Source: Methylovirgula sp. 4M-Z18
GTDB taxonomy: Bacteria; Pseudomonadota; Alphaproteobacteria; Rhizobiales; Beijerinckiaceae
Direction of reading: 5' to 3'
Assembly (NCBI RefSeq): GCF_037890675.1
Contig: NZ_CP149574.1
Location: forward strand, 124,001 to 188,000
DNA length: 64,000 nucleotides
Below, one piece after another: positions 18,401-26,218 of the stretch; position 1 is the stretch's first letter, and each line of letters opens with the position of its first letter. Under the pieces are notes generated by a model that saw only the letters and a list, made by a program, of their open reading frames with translations, was not told the origin of the DNA and ran no database searches. The position numbers were made by a program, and so were the translations under genes.

Positions 18401-20146
18401 AACTATCCGAAGGAGACCTGTCTTCCGGCTCTGATCAGCGCCAGAGCGGCCGAGCATCCGAACAAAGTTGCGATCGTCTGCGGCGGCACGCGGATGACTT
18501 ACGGCGAGCTCGGCCGGCGCTCGGATGCGCTTGCCGCGGCGCTGCAGGCAAATGGCGTTGCGCCAAAGCATCTCGTGTGCGTGCTGATGGAGCGCTCGGT
18601 CGATCTCGTGGTCGCGCTTCTCGGCGTCATGAAGGCCGGCTGCGCCTATATTCCGCTCGATCCGAAATATCCCGCGGAACGTCTGCGTCAGATCGTCGGC
18701 GATGCGTCGGCGCGCGGCCTGATCGTCAATGGAACCTTGGGCAGTTCGTTCAATGCCGACGACATGATCGTGATCGATATGGCGCAGATGCCTGTGAGCG
18801 GCGCGCTCGCTCAGGTCGCGGTTACGGCCGAAGATCTCGCCTATGTCATCTACACGTCGGGCTCGACGGGTACGCCGAAGGGCGTCGAAATCAGCCACCG
18901 TGCCTTAGTCAATCTGCTGAGCTCCATGGCGCGTGAGCCTGGTTGCGGCGCTGAAGACGTTCTGTTCGCGGTCACGACGATCTCGTTCGACATTGCGGGA
19001 CTCGAATTGTTCCTGCCAATGATGGTTGGCGGCACGCTGGTCGTTGCGACAAACGAGGATCTTGCGGATGGCGTCCACTTGCCGCAGCGCGTGACCGAGG
19101 TTGGCGCGACGATGATGCAGGCGACGCCTTCGCTGTGGCAGGTCATGCTGGAAAGCGGGTTCACCGCGCCGCAAGGCTTCAAAATGCTGTGCGGAGGCGA
19201 AGCGCTCAATCCCGATCTCGCTCGCCGCCTGCTCGCGGGGCAGGGCGAATTGTGGAACATGTATGGCCCGACCGAAACCACGATCTGGTCATCCTGCGCC
19301 CGCATCACCGATGCCGATGCGCCGATCAGCGTGGGCCGTCCCATTACCAACACAAGCTTCTATGTGCTCGACAAACACGACCAGCCGGTTGCTCCCGGCG
19401 CGGTCGGGCAATTGCACATCGGCGGTGACGGCGTCGCGCGCGGCTATGTTAACCGGCCGGAGCTGACGGCGGAAAAATTCATCGCCAATCCGTTCGGCCC
19501 CGGCCGTCTCTATCGCACCGGCGACGTCGCCCGCTGGCTCCCCAATGGCGAGATGCAAATTCTCGGCCGCATCGATGCGCAGATCAAGTTGCGCGGGTTC
19601 CGGATCGAGCCGGGCGAGATCGAGTCCACCTTGCTGCATCATGGGGGCCTGGATGCCGCCGTCGTGCAGGTGCATCGCGATGAGGCCGGCCAGGCGCGGC
19701 TGGTGTGCTATTACGTCGAGCAATCCGGCGTGACCGTGCCCACCGTGTCGCTGGAGGCCGCGGCACGCAAGACCTTGCCCGATTATATGATCCCGCAAGT
19801 TTGGGTGCGGCTCGCGCGCTTGCCCTTGCTGCCGAACGGCAAGCTCGACCGCGGGCAATTGCCTGCGCCCGACTTGGCGGTCCCGGCGCCTGCCGCCGCA
19901 ACCTTCGCCGCCCCCGTAACGCCCACCCAAACCGCTCTTGCGGGCATCTGGGCAGACGTGTTGCAACTGCCGAAGATTGGCATCGATCAGGATCTGTTCG
20001 ACCTCGGGGCCGATTCGATCCATCTTTTCAAAATCACGGCACGGGCGCGCAAGCTCGGGATTCGCTTGACGGCGCGCGAGCTCATTCAGCACCGCACCAT
20101 CGCGGCGCTTGCCGAGCATCTCGGCGACGGCGAAAAGCGCGCTTAG
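12416..20146 (+). CDS. hybrid PKS-NRPS: KS-AT-ACP-aminotransferase-C-A-T, predicted malonyl and Gly
   Basis: A 2,576-residue assembly-line protein. The KS (about 1-430) has C183, H319 and H360. The AT (530-890) has GHSVG (S627) and the malonyl-type HAFH (723-726). The ACP (915-990) has S952. A Met/Gln-rich probable coiled coil spans 1022-1052. A class III PLP aminotransferase (1085-1540) has K1378 and D1350. The C domain (1553-1985) has an intact HHIVCDG (1678-1684). The A domain (2000-2490) has pocket DILQLGMIWK, in the glycine class. The T domain has S2534. There are no KR, DH or ER domains, so the beta-keto group should persist until transamination, as in the MycA, ItuA and McyE family of AMT-containing synthetases. 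The TAG stop is the first three bases of a dispersed palindromic repeat. Confidence 0.95.
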   Translation: MSDNGGGIAIIGLAGRFPGAQDTDAFWRNLCDGVESIRHFRDDEMEDSFAPEIRAHKNFVKARPILDGVDMFDAGFFGMQAREADITDPQQRVFLECCWQALEDGGYDPAQVREAIGVTAGCSINTYFLHHVLRDRKASEQFTSDYQVGSYPALIGNGQDFVATRVAYKLNLRGPAMTVQSACSTSLLAVAQACQSLMLYQADMMLAGGVSISFPQKRGFLYQDGGMVSPDGRCRPFDAGANGTVFGAGCGVVLLKRLDDALASGDHIYAVIRGFGVTNDGAGKVGYTAPSVDGQAEAIVAAHAMADVDPHAIRYVECHGTATPLGDPIEFSGLLKAFGETDAQRGQYCALGSVKGNVGHLDIAAGVTGLIKTALSIRHGKIPPTLHFKAPNPAIALDRSPFYVAAQPVDWHEAEEDRVAGVSAFGVGGTNVHVVVAGTPQTPSEPAALPRQVLVLSARSEAALNAARAQLARHLGNTPGENLADMAHTLQAGRRAFPYRCALNAATAEEAMAKLRAPLAQARAAASEPPPVVFMFPGQGSQYIGMGRALYTHVRAFRDAIDRCAAILQPILKEDLRALLYPESAAAEQHMLTQTRLAQPAIFAVEYALAQVWLAWGIRPAAMIGHSVGEFVAACLADVMSLEDALNLVAARGQLMQDLPPGAMLAVRLSEADLTPLLPPDVSLAAINGPAFCVAAGPFDAIEALEKQLDARGTGYRRLHTSHAFHSAMVEPTVAPLSKLARSISLRAPTLPYVSCVTGDWITAAEATSAEYWGRHSREAVRFAAGLETLLKGGAAVLLEAGPGMALTTFARTIAAKHANIAIAGSLPTAEQDGDALATMLDALGQLWCAGVQPDWQAVHGPAQRRRVSLPTYPFERARHWIDAPTPQAGPAPAPVNLEERMLTSPQAAAMPADGRATALQAKIVALLEELSGESIAEADPHSSFLELGFDSLLLGQFVQQMQTRLGVDVSFRQLLSDLPSIAALTDYAAQQLPAEAAPQPVVAPALQMPVAPIAAQAAPASGSMIERLMQEQLRTMQQLMQQQLDALRSAQTMQPEAKAVVASAPAPAATLPPPPVAEAPSRFQVYRAGANTAKGDTTVAQRAHIDALIARTVARTPTSKKMTQDYRAVLADPRAAAGFRAEWKEMVYPIVSDKAQGAHIVDVDGNEYIDLVNGYGQTAFGHRLETVVDAVAAQLQRGFAIGPQTPLAGEAATLMSELTGCERVTFCNTGSEAVMAALRLARTVTGRNRVVSFGGAYHGQFDEVLVKAGRNSANGLPAAPGIPRESVSNVTVLPYGTPESLEWIRANAQELAAVIVEPVQSRHPGLQPKGFLQALREITTGSGSALIFDEVVTGFRMHPAGMQAVFGISADMATYGKVVGGGMPVGILTGKKRFMDALDGGMWRYGDDSYPEVAPTFFAGTFVRHPLVMAAVCAVLRHLKAEGPELQQALTTRTVALVARLNADFERRGIAARIETCGSLFYFSLAHEDRLASLLYYHLRLRGIYIQEGFPCFLTTAHSDADYEAIATAFAESLDELQSVGILAPAAQQSLDVPLTEPQSEIWLSAQMGDEASCAFNESVTLRLRGALDTAMLTQALQEIVQRHDALRLQFDAGGEMAHVNAQARLNVATLQGDERALAALTDQEARTPFDLVSDMPIRAHLVTLAPDDHALVLTAHHIVCDGWSVNVILQELGTIYAAHRAQRAHGLPAPLAFSTFAHRQHERPAAALASQEAYWLQQFATPAAPLDLPTDRPRGPRRTFSGATYSRMIGAENYQTIKKAGARNGCTLFATLLAGFQALMGRLASSKDVVVGIPTAGQSLLKDETLVGHCVNFLPVRSTWSADTSLADLLKATRQRVLDAYEHQDYTLGTLVRKLAPAREANRLPLTDLQFNLERLAEPLQTPDLALDITPNAKAFVTHDMFLNIIESPAGLRLDCDYNTDLFDRQTIARWLDWYEHLLLAIAADARCPVVQANYLPDAERAALLGSLNDTAQNYPKETCLPALISARAAEHPNKVAIVCGGTRMTYGELGRRSDALAAALQANGVAPKHLVCVLMERSVDLVVALLGVMKAGCAYIPLDPKYPAERLRQIVGDASARGLIVNGTLGSSFNADDMIVIDMAQMPVSGALAQVAVTAEDLAYVIYTSGSTGTPKGVEISHRALVNLLSSMAREPGCGAEDVLFAVTTISFDIAGLELFLPMMVGGTLVVATNEDLADGVHLPQRVTEVGATMMQATPSLWQVMLESGFTAPQGFKMLCGGEALNPDLARRLLAGQGELWNMYGPTETTIWSSCARITDADAPISVGRPITNTSFYVLDKHDQPVAPGAVGQLHIGGDGVARGYVNRPELTAEKFIANPFGPGRLYRTGDVARWLPNGEMQILGRIDAQIKLRGFRIEPGEIESTLLHHGGLDAAVVQVHRDEAGQARLVCYYVEQSGVTVPTVSLEAAARKTLPDYMIPQVWVRLARLPLLPNGKLDRGQLPAPDLAVPAPAAATFAAPVTPTQTALAGIWADVLQLPKIGIDQDLFDLGADSIHLFKITARARKLGIRLTARELIQHRTIAALAEHLGDGEKRA

Positions 20147-20245
20147 AGCATTTTCCAGAAAAGTTGTTCGACTTTTCGATTAAGAAAATGCGACAAAGCA
20201 AAGACCGAGAGCATTTTCCGATTCTGAAAGAACGGAAAATGCTCC
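20144..20245. repeat. dispersed double-hairpin palindromic repeat, copy 1
   Basis: About 100 bp made of two adjacent hairpins. The first uses GCATTTTC/GAAAATGC; the second uses GAGCATTTTCCG/CGGAAAATGCTC around ATTCTGAAAGAA. Close copies occur at 33509-33610 and 53636-53760, and a half copy at 27817-27857. The left edge TAG is the stop codon of the hybrid PKS-NRPS gene. There is no coding capacity; it is a MITE- or REP-like element. Confidence 0.85.
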
Positions 20246-20281
20246 AGTACGCGCGCTTTTCGAACATTCTCGGTAATCGCA

Positions 20282-20983
20282 TCACAGTGTGCGTGAGAGA
20301 ACGACGCCGGTGACGACCAGATCCTCGGCCGGAAAGGCCGCGCGGCCATGCCATAGCGGCGCAAAATGCTGCTGCAGCGTGAGGGTGCGCTGCGGCCGGA
20401 CGGCAAAACGAAGGAACGCCTCATTCTCCTCCGTCACGGCCACTTCAATGTCCTCGAATTCCAGCCATTCGCCGGTGAGAACGTACTGACATTTGTAAAA
20501 CGCTTCCTTGGCACTGAAAATGGCTGCCGCGTGACGCTGACGTTGGCGAGCCGATAGGCGATGCAGAAGTGCAGCCTCGCGCTGTGTGAAAATCTGCTGC
20601 CAGAGTTCCGCCGTGACATGGCTGACAATCTCCGCATCTATGCCGAGCGCCGCGATTGGCGCGCGCGCTGCTGCGACGAGACAGATTCCGTCCGTATGCG
20701 TGATGCTTCCGGTGATCCCTTCGGGCCAGAGCGCGGTTTCGTCAGGCCGCTTCAGAAGAGGAAAATGTTCGATTCCCATCCGTGCCAGAACCTGCCGGGC
20801 AGCAAGTCGTCCCATGGCAAATTCGCGCAAGCGCTTTGGCGCAAAGCGCCCGCACAACGCAGCTTCTTCGGGATAAAGCTCGCCCGCGGCGGCACCGCGC
20901 CGCACCGCGACTTCCACCTGCGGCGGAAACAATATCCCAAGATCTAATTGCTTGTCGGCCTGATCGCTCAACACCTTCCTCAC
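20282..20983 (-). CDS. 4'-phosphopantetheinyl transferase (EntD/Sfp type)
   Basis: Converts apo carrier domains of the neighbouring PKS-NRPS proteins to the holo form using coenzyme A. The family core is clear: LFPPQVEVAV near the N-terminus, RLAARQVLARMG, WPEGITGSITHTDG, the metal-binding GIDAE and the FSAKEAFYKCQY helix. The frame is open to an ATG at 21076, but that adds about 31 residues unlike the family. The GTG at 20983 (GGA 6 nt upstream) puts LFPP near the usual position; GTG 20974 or TTG 20971 are alternatives. It lies on the opposite strand between the second and third synthetase genes, and so forces a separate promoter for the third. Confidence 0.88.
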   Translation of the reverse strand: MRKVLSDQADKQLDLGILFPPQVEVAVRRGAAAGELYPEEAALCGRFAPKRLREFAMGRLAARQVLARMGIEHFPLLKRPDETALWPEGITGSITHTDGICLVAAARAPIAALGIDAEIVSHVTAELWQQIFTQREAALLHRLSARQRQRHAAAIFSAKEAFYKCQYVLTGEWLEFEDIEVAVTEENEAFLRFAVRPQRTLTLQQHFAPLWHGRAAFPAEDLVVTGVVLSRTL

Positions 20984-21166
20984 ACTTAGTCCAAAAGGAC
21001 AGGATGTTTTTAAAACCGCTGGCGCGCTAATTTGACTCTGCGAATTGTTCGGTTTCTTGTGAAGCAATTCACACACTATCTATCTACGTTTAAAACTATA
21101 CTAACGCTGGTATGCCGTGTCTGCACAATTATCGGTTGAACATCATACCGCTTGCATGGTGGTCGC

Positions 21167-24100
21167 ATGGAATTGTTATCGAAAGTGGGGGAGTTCCAGG
21201 TGATCCGTGACTGGGGTCAATCCTCAGAGCGCTACCCTTGCTCGATGGGGCAGGAGCGATTCTGGTTTCTGGAACAGCTCGATCCGGGCAACCCGGCGCT
21301 GAACGTCGCCGTGCGCGTGCAAGTCGACGGTGTTCTCCGGCGCGAAGAGCTTGCTGCGGCATGGGAGGTTCTCCTCGCCCGGCACGCCTCGTTGCGGACC
21401 TGTTTTGAGGCGGTCAATGGCGAGCCACAGCAAATTGTCACCGATTTTGCGCGCTTGAAGATTCCGGTCGTCGATTTGAGTGGCCTGAGCGCGGCGGACG
21501 CCAAGATCAAGCTCGATCAAATCGGCAAGGTCGAAGCGGTGACGCCGTTCAGCCTATCGTCTGCGCCGCTCATTCGAGTGACGCTGGTGATGCTGGGCCC
21601 AGCGTCATCGGTGGTGCTACTCACGGTCCATCATATTGTCTGCGACGGTTGGGCTATCGGTATTCTGTCGAATGAGATGGCCGAGCTGTGCGCCGGTCTG
21701 CAAAAGGGCAAGATGCCAATTTTGCCACCGCTTGAACTCGACTATGGCGAGTTCACACTGCAACAGCGCGAATGGTTGCTGAGCGACCCGCTCGAAGCGG
21801 AAGCGGATTATTGGCGCGAGAAGCTCGCGCGTTTCAGCCGCTTCGAACTGCCGACCGATTTTCCGCGGCCGAAGACGCCGGCGGTAAACGGCCATATTCA
21901 GTCGGTGATGCTCGCCAAAGACTTGACCAACGCGCTGACTGACTTGGGCCACCGGCATGACGCGACCTTATTCATGACGTCTCTGGCCGCGCTGGCCCTG
22001 CTGCTGCAGCGACAAAGCGGCGAAGACGACATTACCGTCGGTACGCAGATCCTAGGTCGCGACGATGTGGAGGTCGAGAATATTGTCGGCCTTTTCATCA
22101 ACACGATCGTCATTCGCTGCGATCTTGCGGGCGATCCTTCCTTCACCGAATTGCTCGACCGTGTGCGCGACACGGTGTTCGACGCACTCGAATACCGCAA
22201 CCTGCCGATTGAACGCCTGTTTGAAATTGCCGGCGCGGAACGAGATCTCAGTCGCAACCCGCTGTTCTCGGTCAATTTCATTTTCCAGAAGGCGTTCATC
22301 GGCGTGCATCGCTTCGATGACATCTCCTTCCATTGCATTCCCTCGATGTCGGCCGGGGCGCTCTACGACTTGAATTTCTTCATGGTGGAGCGCGATGAGG
22401 GCTGGCGACTGTCGTGCGAATACAATACCGATCTGTTCGCCCCGGCGACGATCGCAGGATTGCTCGACCGCTTCCACATTATTTTACGCGAAATCGTCCG
22501 CGACGCGGGGCGGCCCATCGCCACCATTCCGGTGATCAGCGGCCTCGACCGCGCGCGGCTCGTCGTGGAAAACAACCACACGGAGATGGCCTATCCGGCC
22601 GATTTGACGATTGTCGACTTGATCGCGGCGCAGACGAAGAAAACGCCCGATGCGACCGCGATCGTGTGCGGCGACGAGCACATGACCTTCCAGCGCCTGG
22701 ACGAGCGGTCCACTTTGCTCGCCGGCGTGCTACGGGCGCAGACGGGCGGAAAACAGGGGCAGATCGGCGTCTTTCTCGAACGCTCGTGTGATCTTGTTGT
22801 TGCACTGCTGGCAGTTTTGAAGAGCGGCAACGCCTATGTGCCGCTCGATCCGGTGCTCGGACATGAGCGGCTCGATCATGTCGTCCGCGATGCCGGCTTG
22901 ATGGCGATGGTCACCCATTCGAAACTCGTGTCCCGGATCGATGTGCCGGTGCCGCTGGTTCTGACTGACAAGCTGACGCAAGCTTCGGTCTCGGGGCGGG
23001 CCGAACCCGGTTCCGGCCCGACGCCCGAATCGCTCGCCTATGTCATCTATACGTCGGGATCGACCGGCCTGCCGAAAGGCGTGCGGATCCAGCATCGTGC
23101 GCTCACCAACCTGTTGTGCGCCATGCGGCAGTCGCCCGGATTGACGGCGCGCGATACGCTGGTCTCGGTCACGACGGTGAGCTTCGACATTGCGGCGCTT
23201 GAAATTTTCCTGCCGCTCATGACCGGTGCCAAACTGGTGATCGCCCGCGAGGACGATGTCGTTGACGGCCGGGCATTGTGGCGTCTCATGCAGCAGCATC
23301 GTGCGTCCTGCCTACAGGCGACGCCCTCCACTTGGCAATTGCTGCTGCTGGCCGGATGGCGCGGCGATCCGGAGCTCAAGATGCTTTGCGGCGGCGAGGC
23401 GATGCCAGCGGCGCTCGCAGAAAAGCTGCTGCTTTGCGGCGGCGAATTGTGGAACATGTATGGCCCGACCGAAACGACAATCTGGTCGTCAATCCATCAG
23501 GTGCAATCGAGCGATAAGGGCATTTCGATCGGCCGGCCGATCGCGAATACGCAGTTCTATGTCCTCGATGGCCGCGGCGAGCTTTCGCCGCCGGGCGCGA
23601 TCGGTGAATTGTACATTGGCGGCGACGGCGTTGCCGCCGGCTATCACAATCTGCCGCAACTCACGCAAGAGCGCTTCGTCCCCGACAAGTTCCGTGACGT
23701 TGCGGGCGCGCGGCTGTACCGGACCGGCGACCTTGTGCGCATGAACGTGCACGGCAATTTCGAATATTTGCATCGCGCCGACAATCAGGTGAAGGTGCGC
23801 GGCTTCCGGATCGAACTTGGCGAGGTAGAGGCGGCGCTGCAGCGCTTGCCGGCGATCGCCGAAGCCGCTGCTTTCGTGCAGAAAAACGCGGAGGGCGACC
23901 ATTCCCTGATGGCGCTCGTCGTGCCCAAGGACGCCAAGCCGCTCGACTTGGATTTTCTGCACACTGCGCTCGCCAATCGTTTGCCGCCCTACATGGTTCC
24001 GTCCAACATCTTCACGACCGCAGCCTTGCCGCGCACGCCCAACGGCAAGATCGACCGCAAGGCGCTCGCAAGCGCCGCGCCGGCGCCCGTGGCGGCGGTG

Positions 24101-25192
24101 CCGCGCGAGCAGGAAGGGCCGGTCTCGCCGACCGAGCAGCGGCTCATTCCGCTGTGGGAGGCCGTCCTCAACACGCGCGGAGTCACGCCGGAATCGAACT
24201 TCTTCCGGCTCGGCGGCCATTCGTTATTGGCGGCCCGGCTGCTGGCGAGAATCGCCGACGAATTCGGCCGAAGAATCCCGCTCACTATGCTGTTCAAGGC
24301 GCCGACATTGCGCGTTCTTGCCCATTGGCTCGATATCGGCGCCGAGCGTCCGCTCGATTTCCGCCGCATCGTCACCTTCTCGCCGCTCGGCAAGAAGCCG
24401 CCGATCATTGTCGTGCACAATACCGGTTATTTCGAGAATCTGGCGCGAGCGATCGACGAGGAGCAGCCGATGGTTGCGCTGCAAGTCATTGATCCGTCGC
24501 GCAAACAGGAGGCATTGCCGACGAATTTCCAGGCGCTCGCCACCGAATATGTCGATCTGATCGAGCATTTGCACCCTGAGGGTCCGTGTACCCTGATCGG
24601 CTGGTGCGTCGGCGGCGTTTTGGCGTATGAAGTCGCCCAGCAGCTCAATGCGCGTGGCCGCGACGTGTCGCATCTCGTGATGCTGCAGTCGTGGGAGCCA
24701 TATTACGTGCGCCGTCTGCCACCTGTCGCAGCTAAGATCGCCGATTATTCGTTCCGCCTGCAAACGGTCGGGAGCGAGACCAAAAATCTGCTCAAGGGAC
24801 GGCGGCCATGGCGCCAATATCTGGAACGCCGGCCGACACTGGCCAAGATCGCGCGCATATTCGGCCTGGTCCCCGACGCGGAAACGTGGGCGCGCGAGCG
24901 GCACGAAGCGCATAGCGACGAAGAACGGCACGATGCGTTGATGCAGAATTACATGATGCGATTGAGTCGTGACTACGCAGCGCCCCCCTATGCGGGACGC
25001 ACCACGATCGTGCGCGCCCGCCATGACCCGGCGGGGTGGGGATTGGACAAGCTGTTCGGCTGGGGAAACCTCCTGCAAGGTTCGAAATCCCTGATTTCGG
25101 TAGCAGGGAACCACACCGGGATGTTGCAAGTGCCCGCCGTCACGCAGATTGCTGCGGCGCTGGGGTCCGAACGTGCTGTCACGCGCGAATAG
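21167..25192 (+). CDS. NRPS terminal module: C-A-T-TE, predicted Gly, cysteine thioesterase
   Basis: Last protein of the line, 1,341 residues from the ATG at 21167. The C domain (about 20-450) has HHIVCDG (155-161). The A domain (475-970) has pocket D674, I675, L678, Q717, L740, G742, M764, I772, W773, K961, which reads DILQLGMIWK (glycine class) and is identical to the previous module. The T domain has S1019 (GGHSL). The C-terminal thioesterase (about 1070-1341) has GWCVGG, so the nucleophile is C1147 instead of Ser, with H1316 in GNHTGML. The usual LLD aspartate reads LQS. GGTGG precedes the ATG; a TTG at 21152 is possible but has no ribosome site. It lies downstream of the PPTase and needs its own promoter in 20984-21166. 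Confidence 0.93.
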   Translation: MELLSKVGEFQVIRDWGQSSERYPCSMGQERFWFLEQLDPGNPALNVAVRVQVDGVLRREELAAAWEVLLARHASLRTCFEAVNGEPQQIVTDFARLKIPVVDLSGLSAADAKIKLDQIGKVEAVTPFSLSSAPLIRVTLVMLGPASSVVLLTVHHIVCDGWAIGILSNEMAELCAGLQKGKMPILPPLELDYGEFTLQQREWLLSDPLEAEADYWREKLARFSRFELPTDFPRPKTPAVNGHIQSVMLAKDLTNALTDLGHRHDATLFMTSLAALALLLQRQSGEDDITVGTQILGRDDVEVENIVGLFINTIVIRCDLAGDPSFTELLDRVRDTVFDALEYRNLPIERLFEIAGAERDLSRNPLFSVNFIFQKAFIGVHRFDDISFHCIPSMSAGALYDLNFFMVERDEGWRLSCEYNTDLFAPATIAGLLDRFHIILREIVRDAGRPIATIPVISGLDRARLVVENNHTEMAYPADLTIVDLIAAQTKKTPDATAIVCGDEHMTFQRLDERSTLLAGVLRAQTGGKQGQIGVFLERSCDLVVALLAVLKSGNAYVPLDPVLGHERLDHVVRDAGLMAMVTHSKLVSRIDVPVPLVLTDKLTQASVSGRAEPGSGPTPESLAYVIYTSGSTGLPKGVRIQHRALTNLLCAMRQSPGLTARDTLVSVTTVSFDIAALEIFLPLMTGAKLVIAREDDVVDGRALWRLMQQHRASCLQATPSTWQLLLLAGWRGDPELKMLCGGEAMPAALAEKLLLCGGELWNMYGPTETTIWSSIHQVQSSDKGISIGRPIANTQFYVLDGRGELSPPGAIGELYIGGDGVAAGYHNLPQLTQERFVPDKFRDVAGARLYRTGDLVRMNVHGNFEYLHRADNQVKVRGFRIELGEVEAALQRLPAIAEAAAFVQKNAEGDHSLMALVVPKDAKPLDLDFLHTALANRLPPYMVPSNIFTTAALPRTPNGKIDRKALASAAPAPVAAVPREQEGPVSPTEQRLIPLWEAVLNTRGVTPESNFFRLGGHSLLAARLLARIADEFGRRIPLTMLFKAPTLRVLAHWLDIGAERPLDFRRIVTFSPLGKKPPIIVVHNTGYFENLARAIDEEQPMVALQVIDPSRKQEALPTNFQALATEYVDLIEHLHPEGPCTLIGWCVGGVLAYEVAQQLNARGRDVSHLVMLQSWEPYYVRRLPPVAAKIADYSFRLQTVGSETKNLLKGRRPWRQYLERRPTLAKIARIFGLVPDAETWARERHEAHSDEERHDALMQNYMMRLSRDYAAPPYAGRTTIVRARHDPAGWGLDKLFGWGNLLQGSKSLISVAGNHTGMLQVPAVTQIAAALGSERAVTRE

Positions 25193-26165
25193 GGTCAGAG
25201 GCGTTCTTTGCGTGGCCGTCGCCATTGGCATATGGATGACAAGCATGCTCGTCGGGGCCGTTACGCCGAGCGGAACCTTCGCCGTCAAGGAGTTGGCGCC
25301 AGAGGCCTTGTCGGCGGTGGCCGAGTCGACGGCGCGTGTCACGCTGTTCTATCCGGCCTCGGCTCCGACGGACGTCAGGTTTCCGATCCTCGTCTATTTC
25401 GCCGATTGGGACGGCACGCAAATCGACAACCGAAGATTGCTCGAAGATCTTACGAGTCATGGATTTGTGATTGCGGCCGTGACCTATCCCAATTCCGGCG
25501 AGCCGATGGATTTTTCTTCGCAGGCTGCCTTCGAGGCCACGGTCCGGATCGCCAATGCCCGGGCGCATGCGCGGATGCAGGATGCTGCCCGCGTGCTCGA
25601 CTGGGTCGATTCCTCCGGCATTGCGAGCCTGACTGATACGTCACGCGCGGGAATCCTAGGCTATTCGTTCGGCGGCGCCGTGGCGGCGGAGGCTTGTGCC
25701 AGCGACCAGCGTTTCCGGGCCGCGCTCAATATCGACGGTTGGCATTTTGGCGAGGCGGCGAAGAGCGGCACGCACTGCCCCTATATGCTCATCAACGATG
25801 CAACGCCGGAGCCGACCGAGGCGGATTTGAACGCACAAGATCCGGCCCGACGGTACACGTCCAGGTTGAACCAAGCCGATTTCCGGGTGATCGAAACCGC
25901 TTTGACCCGTCCCGATGTCTATGCCCTGACCGTAGCGAACAGCAATCACGCTGATTTTGCCGAGCCAAGCAGCTGGTTGCGTTCGCTTTTTTCCGGGCGT
26001 GGCAGCAAGAACACACCGCGCAGGAATCTTGAGATTCTACGAGCCTACGCCCTGGCCTTCTTCGCAAAATACTTGTTAGAGTCAAAACAACCATTGATAG
26101 ACGGAAACAGTAAAAACTTTCCTGACGTGCAGGTGCGGTTGGGGCGCGTATCGGTGCGTCCCTGA
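25173..26165 (+). CDS. exported alpha/beta hydrolase (dienelactone/PAF-acetylhydrolase-like)
   Basis: Probable secreted esterase, peptidase or acyltransferase of 330 residues. The N-terminus has a basic stretch then a hydrophobic segment (about 11-30), giving a Sec signal or anchor. The alpha/beta hydrolase core shows FPILVYFADWDG, the nucleophile elbow GYSFGG (S165), ALNIDGWHFG and a late His in NSNHADF. The GTG start at 25173 has GGGG 7 nt upstream and lies inside the end of the NRPS gene, so the two are coupled; a TTG at 25149 is less likely. Coupling to the terminal synthetase suggests that it acts on the product after export. No exporter gene accompanies it. Confidence 0.8.
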   Translation: MLSRANRVRGVLCVAVAIGIWMTSMLVGAVTPSGTFAVKELAPEALSAVAESTARVTLFYPASAPTDVRFPILVYFADWDGTQIDNRRLLEDLTSHGFVIAAVTYPNSGEPMDFSSQAAFEATVRIANARAHARMQDAARVLDWVDSSGIASLTDTSRAGILGYSFGGAVAAEACASDQRFRAALNIDGWHFGEAAKSGTHCPYMLINDATPEPTEADLNAQDPARRYTSRLNQADFRVIETALTRPDVYALTVANSNHADFAEPSSWLRSLFSGRGSKNTPRRNLEILRAYALAFFAKYLLESKQPLIDGNSKNFPDVQVRLGRVSVRP

Positions 26166-26218
26166 ACAAACCACCGCAAAGGCGCTAACAGCAGGGGCGG
26201 CTGCAAAGGGCCTGAGTA

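Noticed and set aside
20144-20245. rho-independent terminator of the synthetase gene
   Set aside because: The same 100-bp unit recurs in unrelated places and orientations without a T-run, so it is a dispersed repeat, though it may also stop transcription.
10578-25192. siderophore synthetase
   Set aside because: The pockets do not resemble those for Ser, Lys, Orn or dihydroxybenzoate, and no TonB receptor, iron reductase or Fur-box-like site is nearby.
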